IMG/VR virus record: IMGVR_UViG_3300025117_000056
Span: 20,983 to 84,982 of that record
Length of the DNA stretch: 64,000 bases
Origin: a virus
Strand: one strand, 5' to 3'
Of this stretch, positions 36,128 to 44,458 are shown piece after piece (position 1 is the stretch's first letter; each line of letters begins with the position of its first letter). The notes beneath the pieces were generated by a model. It had not been told where the DNA came from, did no database searches, and saw only the letters and a list, made by a program, of their open reading frames with translations. Both the position numbers and the translations under genes were made by a program.

Positions 36128-36811
36128 ATGGGTAATTTAATTACATTGGAAGAGTTTAAAAAACTATTAGATAATAAAAAATATTTATTATCTGATAAAT
36201 CAACAAATAAAATTCCTGCGGTTGTTCTAGATATAGATGATTGCCTACTAAATTTTATAGTAACTCTAATACTTCTTTTTAATAAAATAAATAACACAAA
36301 TATAAACACAAACCAAATCATAGAATGGAATTTTGAAAGTATCTTACTGAAAGACGATATTAATAATAGTTTTATACAAGGTAAAGATATTCGAAATTTT
36401 ATGAAAAGCTATGAAAAAGAAATTTTAACTTTATTGACACCTCTTCAATATGTTAACGACACATTAAATATAATTAACAAATTAGGTTATAAAATAATAC
36501 TTTTAACAGCAAGAGATAAAAAACATACAAAAACCACAAGGTTTAATCTATCACATAATGGTATTTTATACGATAAAATTATTTTTAATTCGAACAAAAA
36601 GGAAATAATTAAACAATTATCAAAAAAATACAATATAGAATTATATATCGATGATAATGTTAATAATATAGTTAACGTTAATAGTCTAGGTTTAGTTAAA
36701 AATATATGTATGGTAAATCAAGCTCATAATATATATAAAAATATACCAAATAACATTAAAAGAATTGATGGTATATATGAAACAATTTCTTTATTAAAAG
36801 AAATAGATTAG
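36128..36811 (+). CDS. HAD-family nucleotidase (deoxyribonucleotidase-like)
   Basis: 227 residues with the HAD motifs: AVVLDIDDCL (nucleophile D35 and acid/base D37), a LLTARD segment in the middle (motif II), and ELYIDDNVNNI (motif IV region). Length and layout resemble phage 5'(3')-deoxyribonucleotidases, which release phosphate from dNMPs and adjust dNTP pools. It lies two genes after dUTPase, supporting a nucleotide role. Substrate not determined. Confidence 0.8.
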   Translation: MGNLITLEEFKKLLDNKKYLLSDKSTNKIPAVVLDIDDCLLNFIVTLILLFNKINNTNINTNQIIEWNFESILLKDDINNSFIQGKDIRNFMKSYEKEILTLLTPLQYVNDTLNIINKLGYKIILLTARDKKHTKTTRFNLSHNGILYDKIIFNSNKKEIIKQLSKKYNIELYIDDNVNNIVNVNSLGLVKNICMVNQAHNIYKNIPNNIKRIDGIYETISLLKEID

Positions 36812-36821
36812 AAGGATATAA

Positions 36822-37067
36822 ATGAAAATAAACATAAATCATTATAGAACAGGTAAGAAAATATTAGAAAACTATTTAAAAATGTTTCCTAATACTGAAA
36901 AATCACAACTACTAGCTGAATTTTCAGCAACTCAAGGAGTACCATTATTGATATGTTATTACTTTCTAGGTGAATTACAAGGGTTTGATGATTTTATACG
37001 TAATAAGATTATAGAATATAAGAAATACTACGATATTGATATGATGGAAGGAGAAACTTATGAATAA
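36822..37067 (+). CDS. Small hypothetical protein
   Basis: 81 residues, helical, with AGAAGGATATAA upstream. No recognised family. Its end overlaps the next start by eight bases. Confidence 0.6.
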   Translation: MKININHYRTGKKILENYLKMFPNTEKSQLLAEFSATQGVPLLICYYFLGELQGFDDFIRNKIIEYKKYYDIDMMEGETYE

Positions 37068-37401
37068 TCTAGATACTAATATAATATATGTAACAAAAAC
37101 TAAAGATTATACTATGTTATATGCTAAAATTACAGCTATTGGTAAACATAATGTTTGTTATGATAGATGTAAAGATTTAAATGATCTAAACTCTGGATTA
37201 GCTATGGAAGAATGTTCTAGTATAGATGATTTTAGGTCTTTTTTTGAAGAATATAAAGAAAAGCCTAAAAAAGTAACATTATATCGTTATTTATATGATG
37301 GGGCTGGTGGAATACTTCATTTAAGTGAGTGGAGTAGTGAAAAAAAAGAAAAACAAACATGGATACTTATGGAATTTACTAAAGAAATAGATTTAGAATA
37401 A
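37060..37401 (+). CDS. Hypothetical protein
   Basis: 113 residues, no motif recognised. It contains a Cys/Asp-rich region (CYDRCKDLNDLN). Translation is coupled to the preceding gene, with GGAG upstream of the ATG. Confidence 0.6.
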   Translation: MNNLDTNIIYVTKTKDYTMLYAKITAIGKHNVCYDRCKDLNDLNSGLAMEECSSIDDFRSFFEEYKEKPKKVTLYRYLYDGAGGILHLSEWSSEKKEKQTWILMEFTKEIDLE

Positions 37402-37412
37402 GGAATACAACA

Positions 37413-37634
37413 ATGAGTAAAAAACTAAAGCCTGAAGTAACTGATCCTACAACAAAACTAATATTATCTATACAAGATGTTGGTTGGGGTTTTATTGTAC
37501 CAGCTGCTAGTGATAAAGATGATGTGATAAATGGTATGTTAATTGGTAATAATGAATTTTTAGATTTAGTACATAGTTATTTACCAGAAAACTTCGCTCA
37601 GATTCTTAAAGAGAAAATGGAAAAGAAAGGATAA
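37413..37634 (+). CDS. Small hypothetical protein
   Basis: 73 residues, mostly acidic and hydrophobic mix, no motif recognised. It stops two bases before the endolysin gene. Confidence 0.55.
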   Translation: MSKKLKPEVTDPTTKLILSIQDVGWGFIVPAASDKDDVINGMLIGNNEFLDLVHSYLPENFAQILKEKMEKKG

Positions 37635-37636
37635 TT

Positions 37637-38041
37637 ATGATAACACTTAAAGAGGTTATTGGAGATATAGATTTCGATGAATTAGACGAACAGATACAAG
37701 ATAATATAATAGATCTTCTGGATAAAATTAACATAATTAGAAAAGCTTGGAATAAACCAATGATTGTTACATCAGGGTTTAGAACTATGGAAGATCATAT
37801 AAGAGTATATAGAGAAAAAGGAATAACTGATGTAACTAAAATACCTATGAAATCGTTACATTTAACAGGAAAAGCTATTGACATATATGATCCAAATTTT
37901 GAGTTAACAGATTGGTGTAAATTAAATAATAGTAAAATACTAAAAGAAGTGGGGTTATGGTGTGAAGATGATAAGTCAGTAAAAAGATTACATTTTCAAA
38001 CGAGTCCTCCTCGTAGTGGTAGTCGATGGTTTAAACCTTAA
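37637..38041 (+). CDS. Endolysin, M15 peptidase (D-Ala-D-Ala carboxypeptidase/endopeptidase type)
   Basis: 134 residues matching the short single-domain M15 peptidases of phages: TSGFRTMEDH near residue 45, LHLTGKAIDIYDP at 74-86 (zinc ligands H75 and D82), and RLHFQ near 117-121 (H119). These cut peptide bonds in peptidoglycan at lysis. It has no signal peptide, so a holin would be needed to release it. Its location in the early arm is unusual for a lysis gene. Confidence 0.85.
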   Translation: MITLKEVIGDIDFDELDEQIQDNIIDLLDKINIIRKAWNKPMIVTSGFRTMEDHIRVYREKGITDVTKIPMKSLHLTGKAIDIYDPNFELTDWCKLNNSKILKEVGLWCEDDKSVKRLHFQTSPPRSGSRWFKP

Positions 38042-38051
38042 AGGAGTTAAT

Positions 38052-38498
38052 ATGGAATTTATAAGAAATATACAAGCTAATATTATTGTTTTTTATGAAA
38101 CGGTTAAAAGATTTTTCTATTATGGTTGGAAACTAAGAAAGAATGGAGATTGGGATTATAATTACTTATATAAGATCATACATCTTAAGATTTGTAATAT
38201 AGAAAAAGCTATAAAAAATGATAAACTACATAGTTGGTCTAAACGAGATTTTAGAGATCTTAAAATAGCTAAGAATTGTTTAGATAGACTAATAAACGAC
38301 AGATATACAGTATATAGTAATGAAGATAGATATCTTGAAAGAAAAGTACATCCTGAATTTGGTATAGTTTATAGTATTAAACCTGATAAACTTAAATTTT
38401 ATAAAAAATCTTTAGAAAAAGAACAATATCTACGTAATCAAGATATGGATATGTTTTGTAAGATACTAAAAGAAAGAAGTACCCGATGGTGGATATAA
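38052..38498 (+). CDS. Hypothetical phage protein, WDY-type
   Basis: 148 residues from the ATG at 38052 (AAAGGAGTTAAT upstream); an in-frame start 36 bases earlier, inside the endolysin gene, lacks a ribosome site. The N-terminus has NGDWDYNYLYKII, a pattern found in small uncharacterised phage proteins, and the rest is charged and helical. Function unknown. Confidence 0.65.
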   Translation: MEFIRNIQANIIVFYETVKRFFYYGWKLRKNGDWDYNYLYKIIHLKICNIEKAIKNDKLHSWSKRDFRDLKIAKNCLDRLINDRYTVYSNEDRYLERKVHPEFGIVYSIKPDKLKFYKKSLEKEQYLRNQDMDMFCKILKERSTRWWI

Positions 38499-38502
38499 TA
38501 CT

Positions 38503-39006
38503 ATGTTAAAGTATATAGTAAACAAAGATACTATAAATCTATGTAAACAGTTTGCTTTAGATTCAGTAGAAAGTAGCTTAGATGAATATTCAAAACGCAA
38601 TCAATCAAACAAAGAATTAATCATTCAACAAATATTTGAAGGTAAGGTAGCAGAATTTGCTGTGTATCAATATTACAAAGATAGACAACTTGATTGTACT
38701 TTACCTGATATATCAATTTATACCAAAAGAAAAAAGTCATTCTCATCAGATTTACAAGTAGGTATGTATCATATACATGTTAAATCACAAAATTTAAGTT
38801 CACAAAGAAGATATGGTAAGTCTTGGTTATTTCAAGCTAAAGATCCTTTGTTTAAAAAAGCTACAGAATACGATATATGTGTGTTCTGTACTGTTGATGA
38901 AAACGTTGTAACTATTGAATTAAAGGATCAATTTGTTAATCTTACATTTTCAGAACCTAAATTAGATAAATTAAAAGGAAATAAAAAAGCTTTTTATCTT
39001 GACTAA
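38503..39006 (+). CDS. PD-(D/E)XK-like nuclease superfamily protein
   Basis: 167 residues. A GKVAEFAVYQYY helix (E54 region) followed by PDISIYTK, then SSDLQVGMYHIHVKSQN gives the E...D...(H)xK pattern of restriction-endonuclease-like folds, and SWLFQAKDPLF follows. This type of small protein occurs in many phages. Whether it cuts DNA is not known; the motif spacing is consistent but not decisive. Confidence 0.55.
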   Translation: MLKYIVNKDTINLCKQFALDSVESSLDEYSKRNQSNKELIIQQIFEGKVAEFAVYQYYKDRQLDCTLPDISIYTKRKKSFSSDLQVGMYHIHVKSQNLSSQRRYGKSWLFQAKDPLFKKATEYDICVFCTVDENVVTIELKDQFVNLTFSEPKLDKLKGNKKAFYLD

Positions 39007-39027
39007 AATTTAAAATTAGTTTATACT
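38999..39027 (+). promoter_or_regulatory. Sigma-70-type early promoter 4
   Basis: TTGACT at 38999-39004, a 17-base spacer, TATACT at 39022-39027. It overlaps the end of the preceding gene and is followed by a folded leader. Confidence 0.8.
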
Positions 39028-39046
39028 TTATAAATAACGACGATGC

Positions 39047-39112
39047 TCAGGTAGCTCCTGACTGATCTATGGGATAACGGTTAGCCATAGTAAGAATAAC
39101 AAAAATCCGTTA
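39047..39112 (+). promoter_or_regulatory. Predicted hairpin and H-type pseudoknot in the leader
   Basis: A small hairpin (TCAGG 39047-39051 with CCTGA 39057-39061) is followed by CTATGG (39067-39072) pairing with CCATAG (39085-39090). The enclosed TAACGG (39075-39080) can pair with CCGTTA (39107-39112) beyond it, across an A-rich 16-base loop. This is an H-type pseudoknot layout. The last arm lies just upstream of AAAGGA, the ribosome site of the gene at 39129, as in translational riboswitches. Confidence 0.5.
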
Positions 39113-39128
39113 CAATTAAAGGATATAT

Positions 39129-39254
39129 ATGTTTTTAATTATTTTTTGGTTAGGAGCAGCTACTACAGTTACAGCTATTGGAATTGATAGTGATTGGAAG
39201 TTTGAGTTAAATGGTATAAAATTATATAAAGAAGAAAGAGCAATAAAGGAGTAA
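39129..39254 (+). CDS. Short membrane peptide
   Basis: 41 residues with a single hydrophobic segment (FLIIFWLGAATTVTAIGI) and a charged C-terminus. The AAAGGA ribosome site sits six bases before the ATG. It is the first product of the promoter at 38999. Function unknown. Confidence 0.6.
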   Translation: MFLIIFWLGAATTVTAIGIDSDWKFELNGIKLYKEERAIKE

Positions 39255-39258
39255 TTTT

Positions 39259-39471
39259 ATGAAAAAAGCGATTTTAATTAGTGATAATACATCGATAAAT
39301 AGAGTTAAAAAAATTTTTAAAAATATAAAGAACATTACAAATGATATTGATACGTTGCGTGGTGAAAAATATGATGAAATTATAATCGTTGATGGTACAA
39401 ATATAAAAAATTTTGAATATATTATGGACACATTAAAATCTATTTCTGATAAAATAACATTTTATATATAG
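39259..39471 (+). CDS. Small hypothetical protein
   Basis: 70 residues, basic, with alternating strands and helices (KKAILISDN at the start, YDEIIIVDGTN in the middle), reminiscent of a small Rossmann-like unit. No specific family. Confidence 0.6.
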   Translation: MKKAILISDNTSINRVKKIFKNIKNITNDIDTLRGEKYDEIIIVDGTNIKNFEYIMDTLKSISDKITFYI

Positions 39472-39479
39472 AGGAATAT

Positions 39480-39839
39480 ATGATACTATACGATGTAGTC
39501 AAAAAAGAACTAATAAAATTTAAAGCTGTTACTGATGATAATGGTAATGAAATCTTTGTAGAAAACATATTCGAACAAGATGGAACACTATACTCAAATA
39601 AAGAACAAGCAATAAAAGAACTAACTAGAATTACTGAAGAACATGAAAAAAACTTAAAAGATACTGGTGATTGGTACTTATTACTTAATCCTCAACAGCT
39701 TCAACAAGGTTATCACTATACATACGATACAGGTAATGAAGTAATTGAATTCTTTATTCTTGAAAGAGAAATAGATATAAAACTTTGTTCCTGTCCCCGT
39801 CCTTCTGATGATAATGATGGTATGATACAATTTGATTAA
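39480..39839 (+). CDS. Hypothetical protein
   Basis: 119 residues, charged, no catalytic motif. The start follows GAGGAATAT directly. A Cys-Pro motif (CSCPRPSDDN) lies near the C-terminus. Unknown function. Confidence 0.6.
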   Translation: MILYDVVKKELIKFKAVTDDNGNEIFVENIFEQDGTLYSNKEQAIKELTRITEEHEKNLKDTGDWYLLLNPQQLQQGYHYTYDTGNEVIEFFILEREIDIKLCSCPRPSDDNDGMIQFD

Positions 39840-39848
39840 TGGAGATAT

Positions 39849-39986
39849 ATGACGAAGATTTTAAACCTTCTTAAACAAAGAATAGAAGTACATTTAAGTG
39901 GTTTTAACGTAAGAGAGAAAGATATACCAGAGTTAACGAAACTTATATTAGAAGAAATAGAAGATTTACTGAAGGATAAGAAATGA
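39849..39986 (+). CDS. Short helical protein
   Basis: 45 residues, all helical and charged (RIEVHLSGFNVREKDI, then LILEEIEDLLKDKK), with GGAGATAT upstream. Its TGA overlaps the RtcB start (ATGA), so it may couple translation of that gene. Confidence 0.6.
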   Translation: MTKILNLLKQRIEVHLSGFNVREKDIPELTKLILEEIEDLLKDKK

Positions 39987-41161
39987 AATATATAGACACT
40001 GAAAATGTTATAATTAAAAGTTGGTGTAATGAACCTGAAGAAAGTACTATAGAACAAGCTAAAAATCTAGCAAATCTTCCTTTTGTATTTAGACAAGTTT
40101 GTTTAATGCCAGACACACATATGGGTCATGGTATGCCTATTGGTGGAGTTTTAGCTACTAAAGGTGTTGTAATTCCAAACGCTGTTGGTGTTGATATTGG
40201 GTGTGGAATGTATTGTGTTAAAACCTCATTAAAAGTAAACGAAATAGATACTGAAACTATAAAAAAAATAATGACTATAATTAGAAAAAAAGTACCTGTA
40301 GGATTTGCTCACCACCAAAAAGAACAGCCATTACAATATATACCAAAAATTGACAATAATTTATTTTTTACTCATGAGTTATATATTATAAATAATGAAT
40401 TTTCATCGGCTATGAAACAAGTTGGTACATTAGGTGGTGGTAATCATTTTATTGAAATTCAAAAAGGATCTGATGGTTATGTATATTTTATGATACATAC
40501 AGGAAGTAGAAATTTAGGTAAAAAAGTATGTGATTATTATAATAAAATAGCTAGAGATATAAATGATAAATGGTTTTCTAAAGTACCTAAAGAATGGGAT
40601 TTAGCGTTTTTACCATTGGATACAAGAGAAGCTAAACTATATATAAACGAAATGACATTTTGTTTAGAGTTTGCGTTTTTAAATAGAAAACTTATTGCCG
40701 AAAGAATAAAAGAATCGTTTTTAGATGTTATTTCTTGCTCTTTTACTGATGAAATTAATATACATCATAATTATGCAGCTATTGAACATCATTTTGATTC
40801 TAATGTTGTTGTACATAGAAAAGGAGCTACATCGGCTAGAGATGGTGAATTAGGATTAATACCAGGATCACAAGGAACATCTTCTTATATAGTTAGAGGA
40901 AAAGGAAACGTAGAATCGTTCATGAGTTGTTCACATGGTGCTGGTAGAAAACTTAGTAGAACAAAAGCTAGAAATGAATTAAATTTAGAAAATGAACAAA
41001 AGATTTTAAACGATAAAGGTATTATACATTCAATAAGAAATCAAGAAGATTTAGATGAAGCTAGTAATGCATATAAAGATATTGATATAGTAATGGAAGA
41101 ACAAAAAGATTTGGTTGATATTTTAATAAAACTAGAACCTATGGGTGTAATCAAAGGATAA
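39983..41161 (+). CDS. rtcB: RNA ligase RtcB
   Basis: 392 residues with the RtcB signature blocks: MPDTHMGHGMPIGG (42-55), NAVGVDIGCGM (66-76, metal ligand C74), GGGNHFIE (151-158, metal-binding H), HTGSRNLGK (172-180), INIHHNYAA (259-267) and SCSHGAGRKLSR (315-326) with the histidine that takes the GMP. It joins 2',3'-cyclic-phosphate or 3'-phosphate RNA ends to 5'-hydroxyl ends using GTP and manganese. In phages it could mend tRNAs cut by host anticodon nucleases. The intron in this genome is self-splicing type, so RtcB is not required for it. Confidence 0.95.
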   Translation: MKYIDTENVIIKSWCNEPEESTIEQAKNLANLPFVFRQVCLMPDTHMGHGMPIGGVLATKGVVIPNAVGVDIGCGMYCVKTSLKVNEIDTETIKKIMTIIRKKVPVGFAHHQKEQPLQYIPKIDNNLFFTHELYIINNEFSSAMKQVGTLGGGNHFIEIQKGSDGYVYFMIHTGSRNLGKKVCDYYNKIARDINDKWFSKVPKEWDLAFLPLDTREAKLYINEMTFCLEFAFLNRKLIAERIKESFLDVISCSFTDEINIHHNYAAIEHHFDSNVVVHRKGATSARDGELGLIPGSQGTSSYIVRGKGNVESFMSCSHGAGRKLSRTKARNELNLENEQKILNDKGIIHSIRNQEDLDEASNAYKDIDIVMEEQKDLVDILIKLEPMGVIKG

Positions 41162-41164
41162 AAA

Positions 41165-41359
41165 ATGAAACAACAAGTAACACAAAATTCTAATGGTATT
41201 GGATTTATAGGACTACTAACTATTGTATTTATTACGCTAAAACTATGTGGAGTCATAGCTTGGAGTTGGTGGTGGGTATTAAGTCCTATATTGTTATCAA
41301 CAGGAATAGCTATTATTATACTTATTGTAATGTTCTTAATATTAATGTTAGCTAAATAA
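41165..41359 (+). CDS. Small membrane protein
   Basis: 64 residues with two hydrophobic segments (IGLLTIVFITLKLCGVIAW and PILLSTGIAIIILIVMFLIL) and a short polar N-terminus. It follows RtcB by three bases. Unknown function. Confidence 0.65.
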   Translation: MKQQVTQNSNGIGFIGLLTIVFITLKLCGVIAWSWWWVLSPILLSTGIAIIILIVMFLILMLAK

Positions 41360-41369
41360 GGAATATACT

Positions 41370-41702
41370 ATGAATGAAAAGAAAGAAATTAAAATAGAAG
41401 ATTTAAGAATAGGTCAAGAAGTTTGGTATCTTGATATAATATATAAAGTTATGGGGTTGTATGGAAGAACTAACTCTATAACTATTTCAAATGGTTGTAA
41501 TACATATTATGTTAAACCTTATGTGTTATCTTTAACTCCACCAAAGAAGAAGATAAAGAAAACTAAAACTTTATGGTTTAACATATATCCAGAGGATATA
41601 ATATGTTTACATTCATCACAAGAATTCGCTAAAAGCGTTTCAAGTAATTGCTTAATAGCGACAATATCACAAACAATTGAATGGGAAGAAGATGAAAAAT
41701 AA
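41370..41702 (+). CDS. Hypothetical protein
   Basis: 110 residues, Lys-rich and beta-rich, with VWYLDIIYKVMG and a basic stretch in the middle (PPKKKIKKTK). It could bind nucleic acid; not recognised. Overlaps the next gene. Confidence 0.6.
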   Translation: MNEKKEIKIEDLRIGQEVWYLDIIYKVMGLYGRTNSITISNGCNTYYVKPYVLSLTPPKKKIKKTKTLWFNIYPEDIICLHSSQEFAKSVSSNCLIATISQTIEWEEDEK

Positions 41703-41919
41703 AGAAAAGTTTAACTGTGATAAATGTAAGAAAGCTACACAAGAACTATATGTATTAAATAATAACAATAGTTTAGTTGCTACTACCGATCCAAGAGATA
41801 CTTGGATCTGCTACAAATGTGGAGCTGAACATATTAAAGACTTTGAGAAAAGCGTAGGAGCTGCTAGATGCTTTCTAGAAGCCTTAGGTTACATTCAAAG
41901 AGAAGATCAAGAAGAATAA
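41692..41919 (+). CDS. Small zinc-ribbon protein
   Basis: 75 residues from the ATG at 41692, with GGGAAGAAG upstream; an earlier in-frame start is part of the overlapping gene's end. Two CxxC pairs (CDKC at 9-12 and CYKC at 43-46) form a zinc ribbon. A regulatory or nucleic-acid-binding role is possible. Confidence 0.6.
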   Translation: MKNKEKFNCDKCKKATQELYVLNNNNSLVATTDPRDTWICYKCGAEHIKDFEKSVGAARCFLEALGYIQREDQEE

Positions 41920-41976
41920 TAACATATTAACTAAGAACGCTGAATAAGCCTATTTCTGTGATCCTAGGAGCCTATT

Positions 41977-42444
41977 TTGAAAATATATCGATATAGCCTA
42001 AAAAAGATACCTCGTTCAATACTTGCTGAATTGATTATGATGGATGATCAATTTGAATATGCTAGATGGGATATAGATACATGGCATAGCTTAGGTATGG
42101 ATTTTTATTTAAATCAAGATAAATACGATTTATTTTTAATAGAGAATTGGTATGGTTTTGTTATTGGTTATGCTTTCTTTAGAAAAGATCCAGAAAGCTA
42201 TCATCTCATGAAAATGGCTATCGTATCCAAAGATCAGTCTAAAGGGTTAGGAACTAAGCTTTTTGAGTATGTTAAAAACTATTACAAAGGAAAGCATGAA
42301 ACTTATAATATAACATTGGAAGTGAAAGAAGACAATGTCAAGGGTATTGGTTTATATAAAAAGACAGGATTTGAAGAATTGCAAAAACTTGAGAACTATT
42401 ATGCTGAAAACATACATGGTATCAAAATGATACTAAAAGTTTAA
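41977..42444 (+). CDS. GNAT-family acetyltransferase, TTG start
   Basis: 155 residues beginning at a TTG with AGGAG five bases upstream. The middle contains the acetyl-CoA-binding segment (VSKDQSKGLGTKLFEYV, motif A) and LEVKEDNVKGIGLYKKTGF (motif B). Most like the RimI/N-acetyltransferase branch. Its substrate is unknown; phage GNATs sometimes modify host proteins or antibiotics. The upstream leader has two GCCTATTT repeats. Confidence 0.75.
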   Translation: MKIYRYSLKKIPRSILAELIMMDDQFEYARWDIDTWHSLGMDFYLNQDKYDLFLIENWYGFVIGYAFFRKDPESYHLMKMAIVSKDQSKGLGTKLFEYVKNYYKGKHETYNITLEVKEDNVKGIGLYKKTGFEELQKLENYYAENIHGIKMILKV

Positions 42445-42687
42445 TTTCGTAATACTCAATAATTGGTTGCGTCTTTTTCCAATTATCTCTCCTAAGCCTC
42501 GATTCACTATCGTTCATTGTTCGGCTACTCCATCCAACGCTAAGCATCAAATAAACAGAGTTAGTCCTAATTATGCATTGCATTAATAAAAGCTAAGTTA
42601 AAAATATTTTTTGGCTATGTAATTTACACTTGACAACCTTCGGCTAATATTATATACTAATCAATATACTAAACAAAGAGGTGCTAC
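42445..42687. other. Intergenic region with hairpin and promoter
   Basis: About 240 bases without a credible gene. It contains a stem ATAATTGG / CCAATTAT (42459-42466 with 42479-42486) lacking a U-run, and the promoter at 42630. Confidence 0.6.
42630..42658 (+). promoter_or_regulatory. Sigma-70-type early promoter 5
   Basis: TTGACA at 42630-42635, a 17-base spacer, TATACT at 42653-42658, 29 bases before the ATG at 42688. Confidence 0.85.
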
Positions 42688-43062
42688 ATGACTCTAACAC
42701 AATTTGAAGAATTTATGGACTATCTAGATAAGAACGATGAAGCTATGCCTACATCTATGTTATTGAAAGAACAAGAAATTATAAGTCTAAAAATAGATAT
42801 GCTTACTCAAAACTACAATTCTTGGGCTGGACTTGTAAACATAACAAACAGTGAGATACTCTTTGTAAATACAACAATTTACAATAACGAGATACATAAC
42901 ACATATGATCAGGGTAACAATATGATGTTTACACCACATAAGCAAATACCAGACAGATTCTTAGAATATCCAAACCAACAAAGACCGACTGAATATAAAC
43001 ATAAGTGTAGCTGTAACAGCTTAGATTTATTTCGTTTTGGTTGTCGATGTGGTGGAAAATAA
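42688..43062 (+). CDS. Hypothetical protein with a cysteine-rich tail
   Basis: 124 residues, acidic N-terminal half and a C-terminal C-x-C...C-x-C cluster (HKCSCNSLDLFRFGCRCGGK) that could bind metal. Good ribosome site (AGAGGTGCT). Unknown family. Confidence 0.65.
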   Translation: MTLTQFEEFMDYLDKNDEAMPTSMLLKEQEIISLKIDMLTQNYNSWAGLVNITNSEILFVNTTIYNNEIHNTYDQGNNMMFTPHKQIPDRFLEYPNQQRPTEYKHKCSCNSLDLFRFGCRCGGK

Positions 43063-43099
43063 CCGTATGTAACAAGGTCTTACGACCAAAGGAAGATTT

Positions 43100-43300
43100 A
43101 TGTTATTAATTTTATTTATATCTACTATTAGTAATATGATTATGTTGAATGAAGTTATTGAGTTAAAGCAAGCAAATCCAATATATTACGATTGCTATTA
43201 CTCAGGTCAACTTAGATACTGTGAAATATCTGAAATAATCCAAGAATCAGTTACAAACGAAGTTGATCCAATAGAACAGCTAGAAAGGATTGTAAAATGA
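43100..43300 (+). CDS. Small exported or membrane-anchored protein
   Basis: 66 residues with a hydrophobic N-terminus (LLILFISTISNMIML) like a signal peptide, then a polar part containing two cysteines (YDCYYSGQLRYCE). It ends in an ATGA overlap with the next gene. Unknown function. Confidence 0.6.
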   Translation: MLLILFISTISNMIMLNEVIELKQANPIYYDCYYSGQLRYCEISEIIQESVTNEVDPIEQLERIVK

Positions 43301-43473
43301 AGATATATAAAATAACAATGGTGAATAGCCAAACTTTTTTATATGATAGTGATATTGATGAGATAGCTGAAGTTGCTTGGTATTTCAATACCTTAATAGC
43401 TAGAAACCATATATTCTTGAACTGTAATGGTAAGATCATTAACTTAAAGAACATTAGTCATATTGATGTATAG
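43297..43473 (+). CDS. Small hypothetical protein
   Basis: 58 residues starting by ATGA overlap with the upstream stop. Alternating strand and helix (IYKITMVNSQTFLYD, then LNCNGKIINLKNI), no motif. Real by coupling and codon pattern, function unknown. Confidence 0.6.
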   Translation: MKIYKITMVNSQTFLYDSDIDEIAEVAWYFNTLIARNHIFLNCNGKIINLKNISHIDV

Positions 43474-43519
43474 GATTTCGTTTCTATTATATTTAAAGAT
43501 GACTGTGAAGGATTAAAAA

Positions 43520-43753
43520 ATGAGAAAGTATAAATTCTTAGATAAGTTATGGAATAGAAAGACTAGAAATTATCATCTAATAGTACAAATCCCTGGATAT
43601 TGTTATGGAAACAAGGAAGAAGATGTATTATATTTTTACTATACAGTACCATTCAAAGGTAATGGTAGAATGATTGGTCGAACTCAGATACAATGGTCAG
43701 AATTAGAAATAGATACACTTTTTAAAAAAGTACCCAAATTTCCTTGGGAGTAA
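43520..43753 (+). CDS. Small hypothetical protein
   Basis: 77 residues, rich in aromatic and basic residues, with GAAGGATTAA upstream. No recognised family. Confidence 0.55.
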   Translation: MRKYKFLDKLWNRKTRNYHLIVQIPGYCYGNKEEDVLYFYYTVPFKGNGRMIGRTQIQWSELEIDTLFKKVPKFPWE

Positions 43754-43785
43754 TTAGTTTATTAATAATTTAACTTGGAGCTAAC

Positions 43786-43983
43786 ATGAAATTGAAAAGA
43801 ACTGTTTACAAATCGAAAAACAAAGAAGCTTACTATGTTCTTAGTACTCTTAATGATGTTATAGTTGAAAGAGTCGACTTTGATACTTTGGAGAAAGTCA
43901 TAACATATCTTGATGAAACCGAAAAACAGTTAAAAAATGAAGGATACTCGCTAGAGAGAGAAAACGATAATATGATGCAATGA
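43786..43983 (+). CDS. Small hypothetical protein
   Basis: 65 residues, charged, with TTGGAGCTAAC before the ATG. No recognised family. Confidence 0.55.
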   Translation: MKLKRTVYKSKNKEAYYVLSTLNDVIVERVDFDTLEKVITYLDETEKQLKNEGYSLERENDNMMQ

Positions 43984-44044
43984 ATAAAGGAGAAATCCTT
44001 AACGATGTTCATTCACGAAGTTCATGAGTGATCAGGAGTGATAT

Positions 44045-44290
44045 ATGAAATTTTATGCTATAAAAGATATTGGTGATAATTTTTTAGCTAAAGAGTATTG
44101 TGAAGGATGTAAGTATTCAACAATGACACAAGAAGGTGCTTGTTTATATGAAACATCACACCAACTACATACGATACTAAACAACGAAAATATGATGTTA
44201 CTAATTTTTGAATCTAAAGAAAAAGCAGATAAATACATTAAAGATACTGGATACATTTGTTATCATTCAATTTGTTTAGATGATATTTAG
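44045..44290 (+). CDS. Small cysteine-containing hypothetical protein
   Basis: 81 residues with four cysteines (CEGCKYSTMTQEGAC near residue 19, and one late Cys), possibly metal-binding. Good ribosome site (CAGGAGTGATAT). Last gene before the large noncoding stretch. Confidence 0.6.
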   Translation: MKFYAIKDIGDNFLAKEYCEGCKYSTMTQEGACLYETSHQLHTILNNENMMLLIFESKEKADKYIKDTGYICYHSICLDDI

Positions 44291-44405
44291 TTTATGATGC
44301 ATTGCTTTAATAATATAGAGGTAAAATTTTTACAGAAGTCTAGATCTACATTTACTCATCCCATTTCACACATACCCTCCCCTTAGTCTAACCATACCAT
44401 ACTTA

Positions 44406-44458
44406 TTGCAAGATCTATACCAATACATATTCTTTGTTTATTGGTATGAGTATTGCAA
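44406..44458. repeat. 53-base interrupted inverted repeat
   Basis: TTGCAA, 6 bases, TACCAATA, 13-base loop, TATTGGTA, 6 bases, TTGCAA. Fourteen paired bases with a symmetric internal loop; it is present on both strands and could be a DNA site for a dimeric protein or an RNA hairpin. Confidence 0.6.

Noticed and set aside
39849-39986. Minus-strand frame 39836-40057
   Set aside because: It is the reverse of two linked plus-strand genes and has no ribosome site.
42459-42560. tRNA-like stretch
   Set aside because: No acceptor stem or T-loop (GTTC-x-A) of correct spacing on either strand.
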